A stretch of 64,000 nt of DNA from Warburgia ugandensis (lineage: Eukaryota > Streptophyta > Magnoliopsida > Canellales > Canellaceae). The translations under genes were made by a program, and so were the position numbers. Under the pieces are notes generated by a model, which was not told where the DNA came from, ran no database searches, and worked only from the letters and a program-made list of their open reading frames with translations. This document shows, piece by piece, positions 1-9,927 of this stretch (position 1 is its first letter; each line of letters opens with the position of its first letter). The stretch is taken from contig CP141128.1 in the NCBI GenBank assembly GCA_035236585.1, forward strand, positions 52,751,257 to 52,815,256, written 5' to 3'.

Positions 1-1278
1 CTTCAAAGTTCAAGGGATAAAGGGATCCCTAGGTCAACTTAAACCATTCCCAAACGAGTCAGGGTGAGTTGACTTGGCAAGTCAACTCAAACCTAACTCA
101 CCAGAATCAATGGAGGTATGGGAAAACTGAAGTGGATGACCAGCTCAAGCAATAGCGTTGGCCGGCTGTACTGGTGAGGACAACAATCCAGGGGAGAGGG
201 TGAGGGTTGGCGGTGGCCGCTGGTCGGTCGCCGCCTAAAACCTACGTAAAGGAGAATGGTAGGGGGTTTTTTTAGGTCTATGGCTGGCCCATACGCTATC
301 AGGGGTTTGATCGAGGAGAAGAAATAGAGGGAAAGAGAAATGGAACGCCAGGAAGGTGGATTGGGTCTTTGCCCATCACTAGTGAACAGATGGGAGAGGT
401 TTTTCCAGTTTGGCATGTGGCTAGCTTATGTACGCCCACGTCACAGGCTGGCTGTGCTCTGGGGAAATTCTACTAGGGAATGAGAGAGGAGAGAGGGGTT
501 TCTGCAGAGGTGGTCGTTCCACAGAGGGGTTTCGTTAGCCTAGAAAAAGGGGTTTCGATGAGAAAACAAAATTCGGCCTCCTAAACTGTCCACCCACACT
601 AGAGAAGGGGAGCAGTTAGGGGAGAACAAGAGGAAAATAGGAGGCTTGGGCTAAGGAGAACAATATGTTCCCTGTGCATTGCCAGTAGGGGAAAACTGAT
701 CTGGGTCTTCATCATCGCCGGAGAGATGCTCGCATGAGGGGGTAAAAGAGAAACTCGATTTGGGTTCTCTGTCAATGCTGGCAAAAGAGAAGAATTTTAG
801 GGAGAAGGGGGCTATGCTAGCCGGAGGGCGGGGGGAGAACAGAGCGGCTCCCACCAGTGGGGCCGAATGGAGAGGGTGGACGCCAAGCTTTTTCTCTTAC
901 CAGCGTTGCCCCTGGTTTTACTTCATTTCTGTTGCTGCCCAACCTGGGATAGAGCAGTGACACGTGACATTACGGCTGCCACGTGTCAAGCTCTACTCCA
1001 GGTGTGTTGTGTTGTCCTGTAGCATTAGCAATCAATGAAGGTGGGGGTGCTGTTATCAATTTGGACCCACCTCGATCTTCATTTTGCACAAAATTAGTGT
1101 CGTTCAAATCGTATCGACACGTACATTCCAAATTTGATAATCCCAAGTCCAAATTCAAAACCCATAAAGAGGTTATTTTTAGGAACTTCATTTTCAGGGA
1201 ATAAAATTCAAATTTCTTATCCCCATTAAAATTATAACTTAATACATGGAAAATGACCTAAAATTTAGGGTTGTTACA
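1..1278 (-). repeat. Element A, 3' LTR (partial, cut by window edge)
   Basis: This stretch matches about 23744-25078 almost throughout, in the same orientation, and both copies end in the same TTGTTACA. Read on the minus strand the LTR therefore starts with TGTAACAACCC. The part equivalent to 21130-23743 lies outside the window. A purine-rich tract on the minus strand follows directly at 1279, as expected inside a 3' LTR. The open frames here (93-416, 599-854, 970-1204) have no recognisable product and overlap on both strands, so I treat them as chance. LTR identity is firm; the family is inferred from the primer site near the other LTR. Confidence 0.88.
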
Positions 1279-1293
1279 TTCTTCCCTCCTTAT
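1279..1293 (-). other. Polypurine tract of element A
   Basis: On the minus strand this is a run of A and G (ATAAGGAGGGAAGAA) directly before the LTR start TGTAAC. It follows the motif TTTCGAGGACAAAAATTC, which resembles the 3' end of chromovirus internal regions. It would prime plus-strand DNA synthesis during reverse transcription. The call rests on position and base composition. Confidence 0.72.
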
Positions 1294-1722
1294 AGGAATT
1301 TTTGTCCTCGAAATTCTTTCCATGTTATTCTTCAATAGTTAAAAAGCATCCCCACAACTCAAGATCTACAAATCAGAGTAAAAATTTTCAAAGTCAATGC
1401 CAATAACAATTTCATACCATATCATCGCCTCAAATAACAACTCAAACATATAACCATACTCTCATCCGAGTTAATCATTTGTTTACAACTTAACATAAGT
1501 GAATTACCATATCAACAAAATTTGAGATACCATAACTCACATATAGGCAATTTATGCCAAATCTATTCGAGTGCATAGTACCTCATTATTAGGCAATATA
1601 TATCAATCACACCATATCATATTAACTTCTGAAAGGGTAATACATGCCAATTAAATCGAAAAATATCTTCTCCTCAATAGGCAATCCATGCTTAAACAAA
1701 ATCAGAGTGCACTAGCTCGGTA

Positions 1723-1975
1723 ACATACAATCATATGCCAATCAAAACAAGAGCATACCGGCTTAATAACGAGAAATCATATGCCAATCAAAATCAAAGC
1801 ATACCGGTCAATAAGAGGCAATCATATGATAATCGAAAGCTGAGCATACTAGCTTAATAGCAAGCAATCATATGCCAATCATAATCTGAGCATACCATCT
1901 CAATAGCAGGCAATTATATGCTAATAAGAATTAGAGCATACCAGCTCAATATCATGCAATCATATGCCAATTAGA
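1723..1975. repeat. Tandem repeat, unit about 46 bp, roughly 6 degenerate copies
   Basis: The core AATCATATGCCAATCA followed by GAGCATACCGGCTCAATA recurs with a spacing of 44-47 bp (cores near 1729, 1776, 1820, 1866, 1911 and 1957). Weaker copies extend left to about 1560. The array sits in the 3' part of element A's internal region. It is a minisatellite: copies abut and vary along their whole length, so there is no repeat-plus-unique-spacer pattern. Confidence 0.82.
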
Positions 1976-3336
1976 ATCAAATCCACAGCATGATCATATT
2001 GTGAGTACTTAGAAGCCTGCCAGTGCCTCTTTCACCTGCCCTCATTGGCCACTCTCTTAGGCCACCTTCATTGGCAACCCTCATCAGCTACTCACAAGTA
2101 TACACCATAATCTAGAACCATTTTACATATAAGAAAATACTTTCATTCTAACATACTTTACTGTCACACTTCTCACCTTCATGATAAATTAGGCTCATAT
2201 ATGTAATATAACACAGTATCCATGCCACTGCTATCCTTGAGAACTCAATCATCCAGCGATAACATTCCATCAGAATTAGGAGACTATCAACCTTAGTCAT
2301 CAATTTAGCCTAATCCTAGTTCATCACAGTCTCTCTATCAATAGAGATATCCCGGTCAAGAGAATTCATCCTCTTGACCATAATTCATACTCCATACAAT
2401 TACAACAAAAGATGAATCTTTCAGATACTCAGCAAAATGCATAAGGGTTTCCTGCGCCCTTCCAAGTCATGGAATATACAAAACATCATTCACTACATAG
2501 TCATGATTCATCTCAATAACCTTTAGAAATTCAGCCCATCATGTCCATACATACTATTAGTGTACTAATTTCATCAATTGGTATCACCCAAAACCTGTAA
2601 TAATCATAATAAGTTCTAAAAATTGTCTTACAAACAAATTAATCACAATACCCAAATCAATATCCACCAACACCATGCACATCAAAAGTTGATCACATAG
2701 ATCATCAATACCTGATAGAGAATATCAATTCTCTCCTGTGGTACTATCAAACAATCAATACTCTATGCATAGTAATAAGGATATGTCTCTTTTCTCATAA
2801 AGAGGATTAATGCACCAAATTAAGACCCACCAAGTCTAATAACCCTTATCAAAAACTACCTTATGAAACCCATCCAGCTTAGCTAGGGCCATCCTGTATG
2901 GCACCTTAGAAAGTGACACTATGTCTAATGCCAAATCAATATCAATATGAAAAATCAATCTCTTATGGTGTCAAATCCTAAAACCACCTCAGAAAGGATT
3001 ATGAATTCTCACACCCCACGTGTGCTCAATCTGTGACTACTCTTTATCATCTACTATCACACTCACAAGGTGGATTCGGTATATTAAAAGAGTAACATAT
3101 TGCCTTGAAGGAAAAATTAATACAAACCTCATCAATGCCCCTTCTTACTCAGGAGTGAGGTCAATAACTATCTAGGTATACTAAAAGTAATCTTTTTCTC
3201 ACAGCAATCAATTGTCCCCTAATAAATCAAATCCATCCCAAAGATGGTATCATGATTAGTCATATCATGTAAGATTTGCTCAATATCCATCCTCTCACTT
3301 ATTATTTGCGTCATGACATCCAATTCAAAGATTGTC

Positions 3337-3357
3337 ATATATATATATATATATATA
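3337..3357. repeat. AT dinucleotide microsatellite
   Basis: About ten uninterrupted AT units lie inside the internal region of element A. No function is evident. Confidence 0.9.
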
Positions 3358-3917
3358 AGCGTATTCATCAAGGTGCAAATACATAAAGTACAAAATGATT
3401 GAATCTTAGATCAAGGAGGATTCTAACATAGTTACCATCAATTAGAACATATTTTCCACCATCTGGCTCGAGGCCTGTACTTGCCTCCAAGTAATGGCAA
3501 ATTTTGTTACTAATAATGTGGGGCCATCTCCGCCCTATCTCCAATGTCAGTCTATCTGACTCATTGTCCAATGGGACAATCTCTGAAGTAATGTCCTGAC
3601 TCTCTATAGTCAAACAATTAAAGAATTTCCACTGTTATGGTAGCTATTAATGCTATTACCATTACTACGATGGTCTACTGACTCTAGGACATAATTATTC
3701 AAGTGTCTATTCTTAAAACTAGTACACCTCTCATCTGTATCCCAACACTGCTTGATCAAATGTTGCTGGCTCAATGTCCTCTACAGCTGTGTCAATGAAA
3801 GGTCTCTTGCCCGTACCAGGCTAACTCGAACCATCCATGCCCTTCCAATTAGTCTTGGTCCAAAGAGGATCCCTCTTTACATACAAGTTATGTCTACAAC
3901 ATCACTACCATTGTGGA

Positions 3918-3922
3918 ACGCG
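3918..3922. repeat. Target site duplication of Element 1, left copy (ACGCG)
   Basis: ACGCG directly precedes the Element 1 LTR start TGTAATGCCC. The partner at 19748-19752 reads ATGCG, differing by one C-to-T change at a CpG. Removing 3923-19752 would rejoin element A internal sequence, which supports a single insertion with a 5-bp duplication. Confidence 0.82.
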
Positions 3923-4305
3923 TGTAATGCCCGAGCAATTTACGCTATTGAATTGGACATTCTATAGGAAATAAACTGTGTTAAATGTTTTACTTTATTT
4001 AAAATAGTAAACAAAGGAATTTGTAAGGAAACGTGGTACCATTAGATTCTACTCAAATAATGGAATCCAACGCCTCAAAGAACGCCAAAAACGGAGTTCG
4101 TATGAAGAAGTTACAGCCGTTTAAAGATTATGGGCATTTCTATAATTTAAATTAAAAACGAAACAGACAGAAAACGCAGGGGGCCATTTTGATAATGGCA
4201 CCCCATCTTCTTCTTCCTCTAGATTTCTCTAAAAACCCTAGTTTCTAGAGGTTTCTGCCACCGCTAATGGCGGCACCGCAATTGGTAGCACCGCCATAGC
4301 AAGGC

Positions 4306-4313
4306 TATAAAAA
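4306..4313 (+). promoter_or_regulatory. Likely TATA box of the Element 1 LTR
   Basis: TATAAAAA sits 383 bp into the LTR in the context GGCTATAAAAAGCCC, followed by a pyrimidine-rich stretch. This is a plausible U3 promoter for element transcription. The equivalent part is missing from the 3' LTR because of the deletion at 17950. Confidence 0.6.
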
Positions 4314-4639
4314 GCCCTATTCCCCTCTCTTCAAAACACGATTTTTTCGGCAATTTGAGGCTGGGGTTTTCAGCAAAAATAGAAAAAACCCTCCTTCAAT
4401 TTTCCATAAAGAACAGCAATGGCCAGGTCATTCAGGCTGGCCATTCCTTTTACTTGTCTCCCCATTCCCCTCTCTTCTCTTTTCCAGTCTTGCTCGACAT
4501 TGGGGTTTCTTCCTCTTCCTCACGATTTTCGGTGACATGGGGTTTTCAGACAGAAAAGAGGGAGCCACACCACCCGAATGAGGGCGTCCCTAGCTACCCA
4601 GGTAGGTTTTCTCCCCCTCTCCCTAGTTTTTCTTTCTTC

Positions 4640-5070
4640 CAGGTTAGATCCGTGTCGGATCTAGCGTTTCCCGGCCGAAAAATACGACAGGGGAAGCCGA
4701 TTCCAGCCGGCTTTGTGCGAACAAGGCGTCCCGGGGATGCCATGCTTCACATACGCCTGGGAAGGGTTCCAGGTGTGCGACAGTGCGTACACTGTCCCTA
4801 ATGCAGCCTTCGGGTGCACGCGCGATGTGGGGCACGGGTCTTGGCTCGACCTGGATGCACGGGGTGCCCTGGGAGCTGAGACGCGCCATGCTACACCAAA
4901 GGTGCGTCCGCGCGATGCCCTCCAGGACACGCGTCATAGCGTCGCTTGGGCATGCATGTGCGCGTGCAAACGCAGTCCCTGGCATGACCTTTGGGCGGGC
5001 AAGTATGTGAGGCGGTCGCGGTTTGACCGGGATGCATGGGTGTCCTGGGAATTGGGACACGCAGACCTAA
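4640..5070. other. GC-rich, CpG-rich block inside the Element 1 LTR
   Basis: This block is much richer in G, C and CpG than the surrounding AT-rich DNA and contains repeated short motifs around GCGTCC and GATGC. Open frames occur on both strands, which GC richness alone can produce, and none has a recognisable domain. The second copy is at about 17951-18190. Analogous GC-rich blocks occur in the LTRs of Element 2 (11580-11900) and Element 3 (53470-53860 and 57560-57960). Confidence 0.65.
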
Positions 5071-6655
5071 TGAGACTATAAAGTTAGGATCATAGGACAA
5101 TTTACAGAGTTAACCACTGAATAGTAGATCCATATCATAGGATCTAGCCTGACAATGAATTAGGTAAGAACCCATGGACCCTAAAAGGAAAACCTAGCAA
5201 TCTAATTTCTAAATAGATCAAAATTGATAAGGACTCCTTGTATCCATTTATATCTAGGAGTTTATAAATGAGACCCAGGGTCGGGTTGAGTGATGAAGGA
5301 CGCAACTCCAGGAGACTTTGAGGTAGGTGCTCTATCGCTACTAGACTTTTAAAAAAAGCCCATGATTGTTTTGAGAATGCATGTTTTAAGTATAAATTAT
5401 ATGGCTTGTTTAGCATGACTTAATTTTATATATGACTTGTTTAGCATATAAATGAATTTAGCATGCATATGATAAATACATTATGCATAGACATGTTTTG
5501 CAAACGATTACATAAATTGCATGATTTGTGGTTATTGAGTTTTGACAAAATTGCATGTCCTTGAGGGTTACCAAAAGATGCTGGAGTGCCCAAAAGACGC
5601 TGGGTAGGCAGTTGTGAGGGCCAGGCAATTATGAGGGACCCAAAGAGGACAGGTTTTGAAAAAGAGGTTTTTGCTTGATTGATTATATATGATTTGGGTT
5701 AGAAAGCTCGTGGGTGCTATGCCGAGAGGTCTGGGGTGGCCTCCCAGCCTCTACCACTATTAGGTGGAAAGGGTACCACGCCAAAAAAGGCATGTCCCTA
5801 CGTCGACTACATGTGGTACAGGGGGCTACCACTGGTGTCACGACACTGGATCGATGTGTCATATGCCCCGTGGAGGCTATGACCGAGTGTCCCTAGGTAC
5901 TCGGGGACCACACAGTGGTGAGGCCATGGGCATAGTGGGCCCTATGCTTTGAGGATTTACTTGCATTGCATATAGCATGACATGAGGTTGGTCGACCATA
6001 CCATATATCCATGAGTTGGATTCAGTTGAGCATCTTATGCATATCATTATGTTTATGATATATATATATGATACTTTCAACTTATATTATGCAATTCTTT
6101 AAGTCGTCAGTATTCCAATTCGACAATGGTTTTTAATATCGATATTGAACATGAGTGTTCAAACATGCACATGTTTTAAAGAGCATATGATTTTAAACAT
6201 AGCATGCATTGTAAAACTAGTAGTGATGGACTCCTACTGAGTATAGTATATACTCATCCAATCCTTAACATTTTTCAGGATAGCTCCATTCACGAGTAGA
6301 AGACGCCTCAGAAAATGTTAGTGCTATGGGCAAGAAAAATCAAAAGGAGGCAATTATACATGTAAGTAAACACTCTACCCCTTGGACATGTATTTGTATT
6401 TATTTATAGTTGGACTGTGAGCTGTGACTAGATAGACCTGGGAAGACATTTAAGATTTCTGAAATTTTCAAAAACTACATTGATTGTTATGAAAACAAAT
6501 GACACTCGGGGTTTTCAAAAATGAGTTTAAAACTAAAGATTTTCCGCTACATTGCATGGCTTTTATAAAATGGTTTTTCAAATAGGGATGCATCCTACCT
6601 TAGGAATTAGATATTGCATTTAAAAATGCATGGGAAAACCCGGGTCGTCACAGTT

Positions 6656-6667
6656 GGTATCAGAGCC
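6656..6667 (+). other. Primer binding site of Element 1 (initiator tRNA-Met type)
   Basis: TGGTATCAGAGC lies three bases after the LTR end. This is the known complement of the 3' end of plant initiator tRNA-Met, used by most plant Ty3/gypsy chromoviruses to start minus-strand synthesis. Confidence 0.9.
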
Positions 6668-9570
6668 CTGGTTTTATCCTTTCACAGCCTGTCCAACATG
6701 TCCAAGGGTCATAGACAATTAAGAAAATTATGAACAAATAGTAGAAATAGAAATAGTAGAGATGACTAGCATATTAATGCTCAAGGCATTTCACCATAAA
6801 CAAATAGGTGAAAAAGGAGATGGGTCTAGCAAATACTTTGATATTGGATGGCTTAAATCTTATCAATAAGGATTGTTGTGCAGTGGTGCAAACAGGGAAA
6901 CTCATATATAAATTAGATTATGATAAGAATGATGAAGGAAGATGTTAGTGAACTTGTTAGTAGATAGTTCTAACCTACAATAAAGTAATCTCATCAAAGG
7001 TGAGAAAATTGAAGAACTTAGATGGCTATCTTACCATTATAAAGAATATCATAATATGAGTACACTATCACGAGGATATGATATAAGTATGATAGGGGAT
7101 GTAAAAGACAGACTTTGAGAAGATGTTGATGATAATCTAAGAGGGATGAGAATGTAAGATGATATTAGGAGATAACTGTGACTCGTGCTAGATCACAAAG
7201 GTATGGATCCTGAAGGACTTAGCTCAATTTTTGATAACTTCATTGGAGTCCTATGAAGAGTGAAGTGCTATCAAATAATGACAACCTGAGTATAATGGAG
7301 CAGATCAGAAGATGTGTGCAATTGACATATTATGTGATTAAGAGAAAGCATATGGGGTTTAAGACTTTGAGTAGAGTATCGAATTTCAAGAGATTATGCG
7401 ACAAGAAATTTTCGAAGAGGAATGGTAACCAACTAGAAATTAAATTCTACAAATGGTTTGATATCAATTATTACAATTAGATTCTTATCGGATCCATTAG
7501 CTTATGGGGAAACACCAATGGATATAGTCCATAAAAAGGAAAATTTGGTGATATCCTACCTTGCCACTACATGAGTAAATAAAGTATATTGAAAAAGGAA
7601 TTAAGCTGGGACAGTGACTTGTCTATTTGTCTTTCTTCAGCAAGTGGGGTACCATCAAGGATCAAATTGAGGTCTTGCTATCATAGATTCAGAAGAGCAA
7701 ATATCTTAAGACCATTATTTAGTCATTACCTTTAGAGTATTGTTGACTAAATAAAGGTATCCCACCCTATTTAATCAAATATGTTAGTAGTCGAAGTTAT
7801 ATACTCAGAGGGATATTATAAGTATTTGGACATGAGTTTTACCTAAAAGAAGTTACTTGTTAGACTAAGTCATTTGAGGGTATGAGGACGGTTGATTAGG
7901 CCACATCATGAAGGAGCTACGAGTATAATGAGTACAGTAGCAACTGAGATAGGAGCAAAAAGGAAGAAGCGATCTAAACCAATGGAAAAGATTTTCCAAA
8001 CCTTAATGGCTACCATGACAAGGTGAAGAAAATACTTTGGGTCTAAAAAATACTGCCGATTTGGATTGAAAAGAAAGGCAAATAAGAACTGATCGCTTTA
8101 GAGAAACCGTTGAGCTTATAACCTATACATCTGGACAGAGATCAACAGGTAATCGAATAAATTCTCTTTCTATATGTCTACGAAAATGTTCCATGCTTAC
8201 CTGAGTGTTTTTCAAATTTGATGATTTAATAGCTTCAGCATAACTTGATGTAGTAGCTATTGAACAAGAAATGCTATTACAAGCTAAGTATGAGGAGGCA
8301 CTTGAAAGATAAAATTTGAGGAATTAAGAAAACCACTACTTATGACGACGGTACCCCCTGACAATTAAGACTGCATGGTTGATGATAAAGCCTTGATAAA
8401 AGATTGAACAATATATTGATATAGGGAATGGAAGGAGAAAAGTTGAGGTGGCCAGCACATTATAAGGTGAGATTTGATGTTACATTACCTTTAGACAAAA
8501 AGTTAGTCGTTATACGAAAAACAAATTGAAGGAATTTCCTAAGGATTAACCTTACTAGATCAAGTATAGAACTTTTGGTCTAAAAGGTTACTAAGAAAAC
8601 CATCAAGCAAAGAAAGGATAAAGAAAATAATGGCAAAGGATTCAACCATGACCTAGTAAGGGTGCTCGGTTATGAATAAGAGACTTAATTAATGTGAATA
8701 GTGGGATAGGCCTCTGGACGAGAACATTTGACCATGATGATGAATTAACCATAAAATATTTGACATGAGTATGCATAAACTCTTCAAGGAGAAAAGCATT
8801 TGATGGCTTAAACATCTATGAAACTTGATGTACAGTTCAGATATCCTAATGGTAATATGACATAGTATAGTGATGGAGGATGCTACTTGAATTAATTTAT
8901 TTTGAATATAATATGGGTTGAGGACCCAAGTTATAGTAGAAAAGCAACAGACAGTTGAAATTTGAAGTTAATCGAGGGTTTGGCTGTAGGGCACATGATA
9001 CCATCTTAGCTATTGAAGTATCTAGGGGACAAATATAAAAGATAAGAAGCAAAGTTAGACACAATAGAAAGAATGTAACCTTTTTTTTGTTGAACTCTTA
9101 CTAATAACATACAACCAACTATTAAAAGGAGATATGGATGATGAAGAGATCACTAGATGGAAGACAAGAGGAAAAAGGGATTATCCTATGCTATTCAAAA
9201 TGAAATGGGAGGAATAAGATCATATGATCTCAAAGACGTATGAGGTAATTTATATACGAGTAGGAGAGTCTGGTCATCCAAGGAGACTATCCTATACATG
9301 ATGAGAGAAGTGTACGCATCTAAGGATTTCAAGATAGATGAATTACGGCTAGAAACTGGTATTGTGAAACTGGCACGTATAGGAGTATGCATCAGAGTAC
9401 GCAGCGAAAGCAGCCCTTATGGGTAAGGCCTTGTAGAAGGAACAATAAAAAATGATAAATTGAGGTTGAGCCTAGATTTGATTCCTAAGGGAAAATGCAT
9501 TCACCAAGAATTTATCCAAGAGACAAAATACCTTAAAGATGATAATTTATGGATTTTCGAGGACGAAATT

Positions 9571-9588
9571 CTTTTAAGGGGGTAATAA
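9571..9588 (+). other. Polypurine tract of Element 1
   Basis: CTTTTAAGGGGGTAATAA directly precedes the 3' LTR start TGTAATGCCC. It follows the family-typical GGACGAAATT motif and would prime plus-strand synthesis. Confidence 0.82.
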
Positions 9589-9927
9589 TGTAATGCCCGA
9601 GCAATTTACGCTACTGAATTGGACATTGTATAGGAAATGATCTATGTTAAATATTTTACTTTATTTTAAATAGTAAACAAAGGAATTTGTAAGGAAACTT
9701 GGTACCATTATATTCCACTCAAAAAATGGAATCCAACGCCTCAAAGAATGCCAAAAACGGAGTTCGTATGAAGAAGTTACGGTCGTTTCAAGATTAGGGG
9801 CATTTCTGTAATTTAAATTAAAAACGAAAAAGACAGAAAACGCAGGGGGCCATTTGGTTAATGGCACCCCATCTTCTTCTTCCTCTAAATTTCTCCAGAA
9901 ACCCTAGTTTCTAGAGGTTTCTTCCAC
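9589..9927 (+). repeat. Element 1, 3' LTR, left fragment
   Basis: This copy matches 3923-4261 of the 5' LTR with few differences and stops where Element 2 begins (TGTGATGACC at 9928). The LTR resumes only at about 17951, at the position equivalent to about 4816. About 555 bp of LTR was therefore lost, not only interrupted. Confidence 0.9.

Larger units (their letters stand above)
1279..3922 (-). pseudogene. Element A internal region, 3' part, with decayed protease-RT remnant
   Basis: No long open frame remains, but minus-strand reading between about 3260 and 2690 still shows chromovirus pol landmarks in changing frames. A protease C-terminal stretch reads like TIFGMDLI. The protease-RT linker shows REIDFSY and then SKVPYRMALAKL. 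The RT start ends with RYSLSGIDDLCDQL. These correspond to the family patterns ILGMDWL, REIDFxIDLxP, SKAPYRMAPAEL and [14 protein letters not shown]. Stops and indels are dense, and integrase is not recognisable in the remaining 1.4 kb. The rest of the element's internal DNA lies at 19753-21129, separated by the insertion of Element 1. The 82-residue frame at 3368-3613 has no recognised match. The pol assignment is my reading by eye and should be treated as moderate. Confidence 0.6.
3923..6653 (+). repeat. Element 1, 5' LTR (2.73 kb)
   Basis: The LTR starts TGTAATGCCCGAGC and ends GGGTCGTCACA, and a tRNA primer site follows three bases later. Its first 340 bp recur at 9589-9927 and its last 1.84 kb at about 17951-19747. 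A TATA box at 4306 marks the likely transcription start region. From about 5310 to the end it is homologous, inverted in the window, to the LTRs of Elements 2 and 3. The first 1.4 kb is not, so the LTR looks like a mosaic. Overlapping frames at 4355-5100 lie in the GC-rich part and show no domain. Confidence 0.92.
6654..9588 (+). mobile_element. Element 1 internal region, no recognisable coding sequence
   Basis: This 2.9-kb stretch between primer site and polypurine tract has stops in all frames. The longest forward frame (7253-7480, 75 residues) has no family resemblance. A faint protease-like reading near 6840 (DILDGLNLINKDCCAVV) is too weak to call. The last 45 bases (GGATTTTCGAGGACGAAATT followed by a purine run) match the usual 3' end of chromovirus internal regions. 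It is either a non-autonomous leader-type filler or a pol region decayed beyond recognition. Confidence 0.6.

Noticed and set aside
1723..1975. Regularly spaced repeats suggesting a CRISPR-like array
   Set aside because: The units are contiguous and vary along their whole length with no unique spacers, inside a plant retrotransposon.
3368..3613. An 81-residue minus-strand frame
   Set aside because: I recognise no family. It sits in decayed element A sequence, and its length is within chance for this much DNA.
4355..5100. Several overlapping frames on both strands in GC-rich DNA
   Set aside because: GC richness lowers stop density on both strands. The second LTR copy (17742-18246) does not preserve the same frames and no domain is visible.
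7253..7480. A 75-residue plus-strand frame in Element 1
   Set aside because: No domain or repeat in another copy supports it. The surrounding internal region has stops in all frames.
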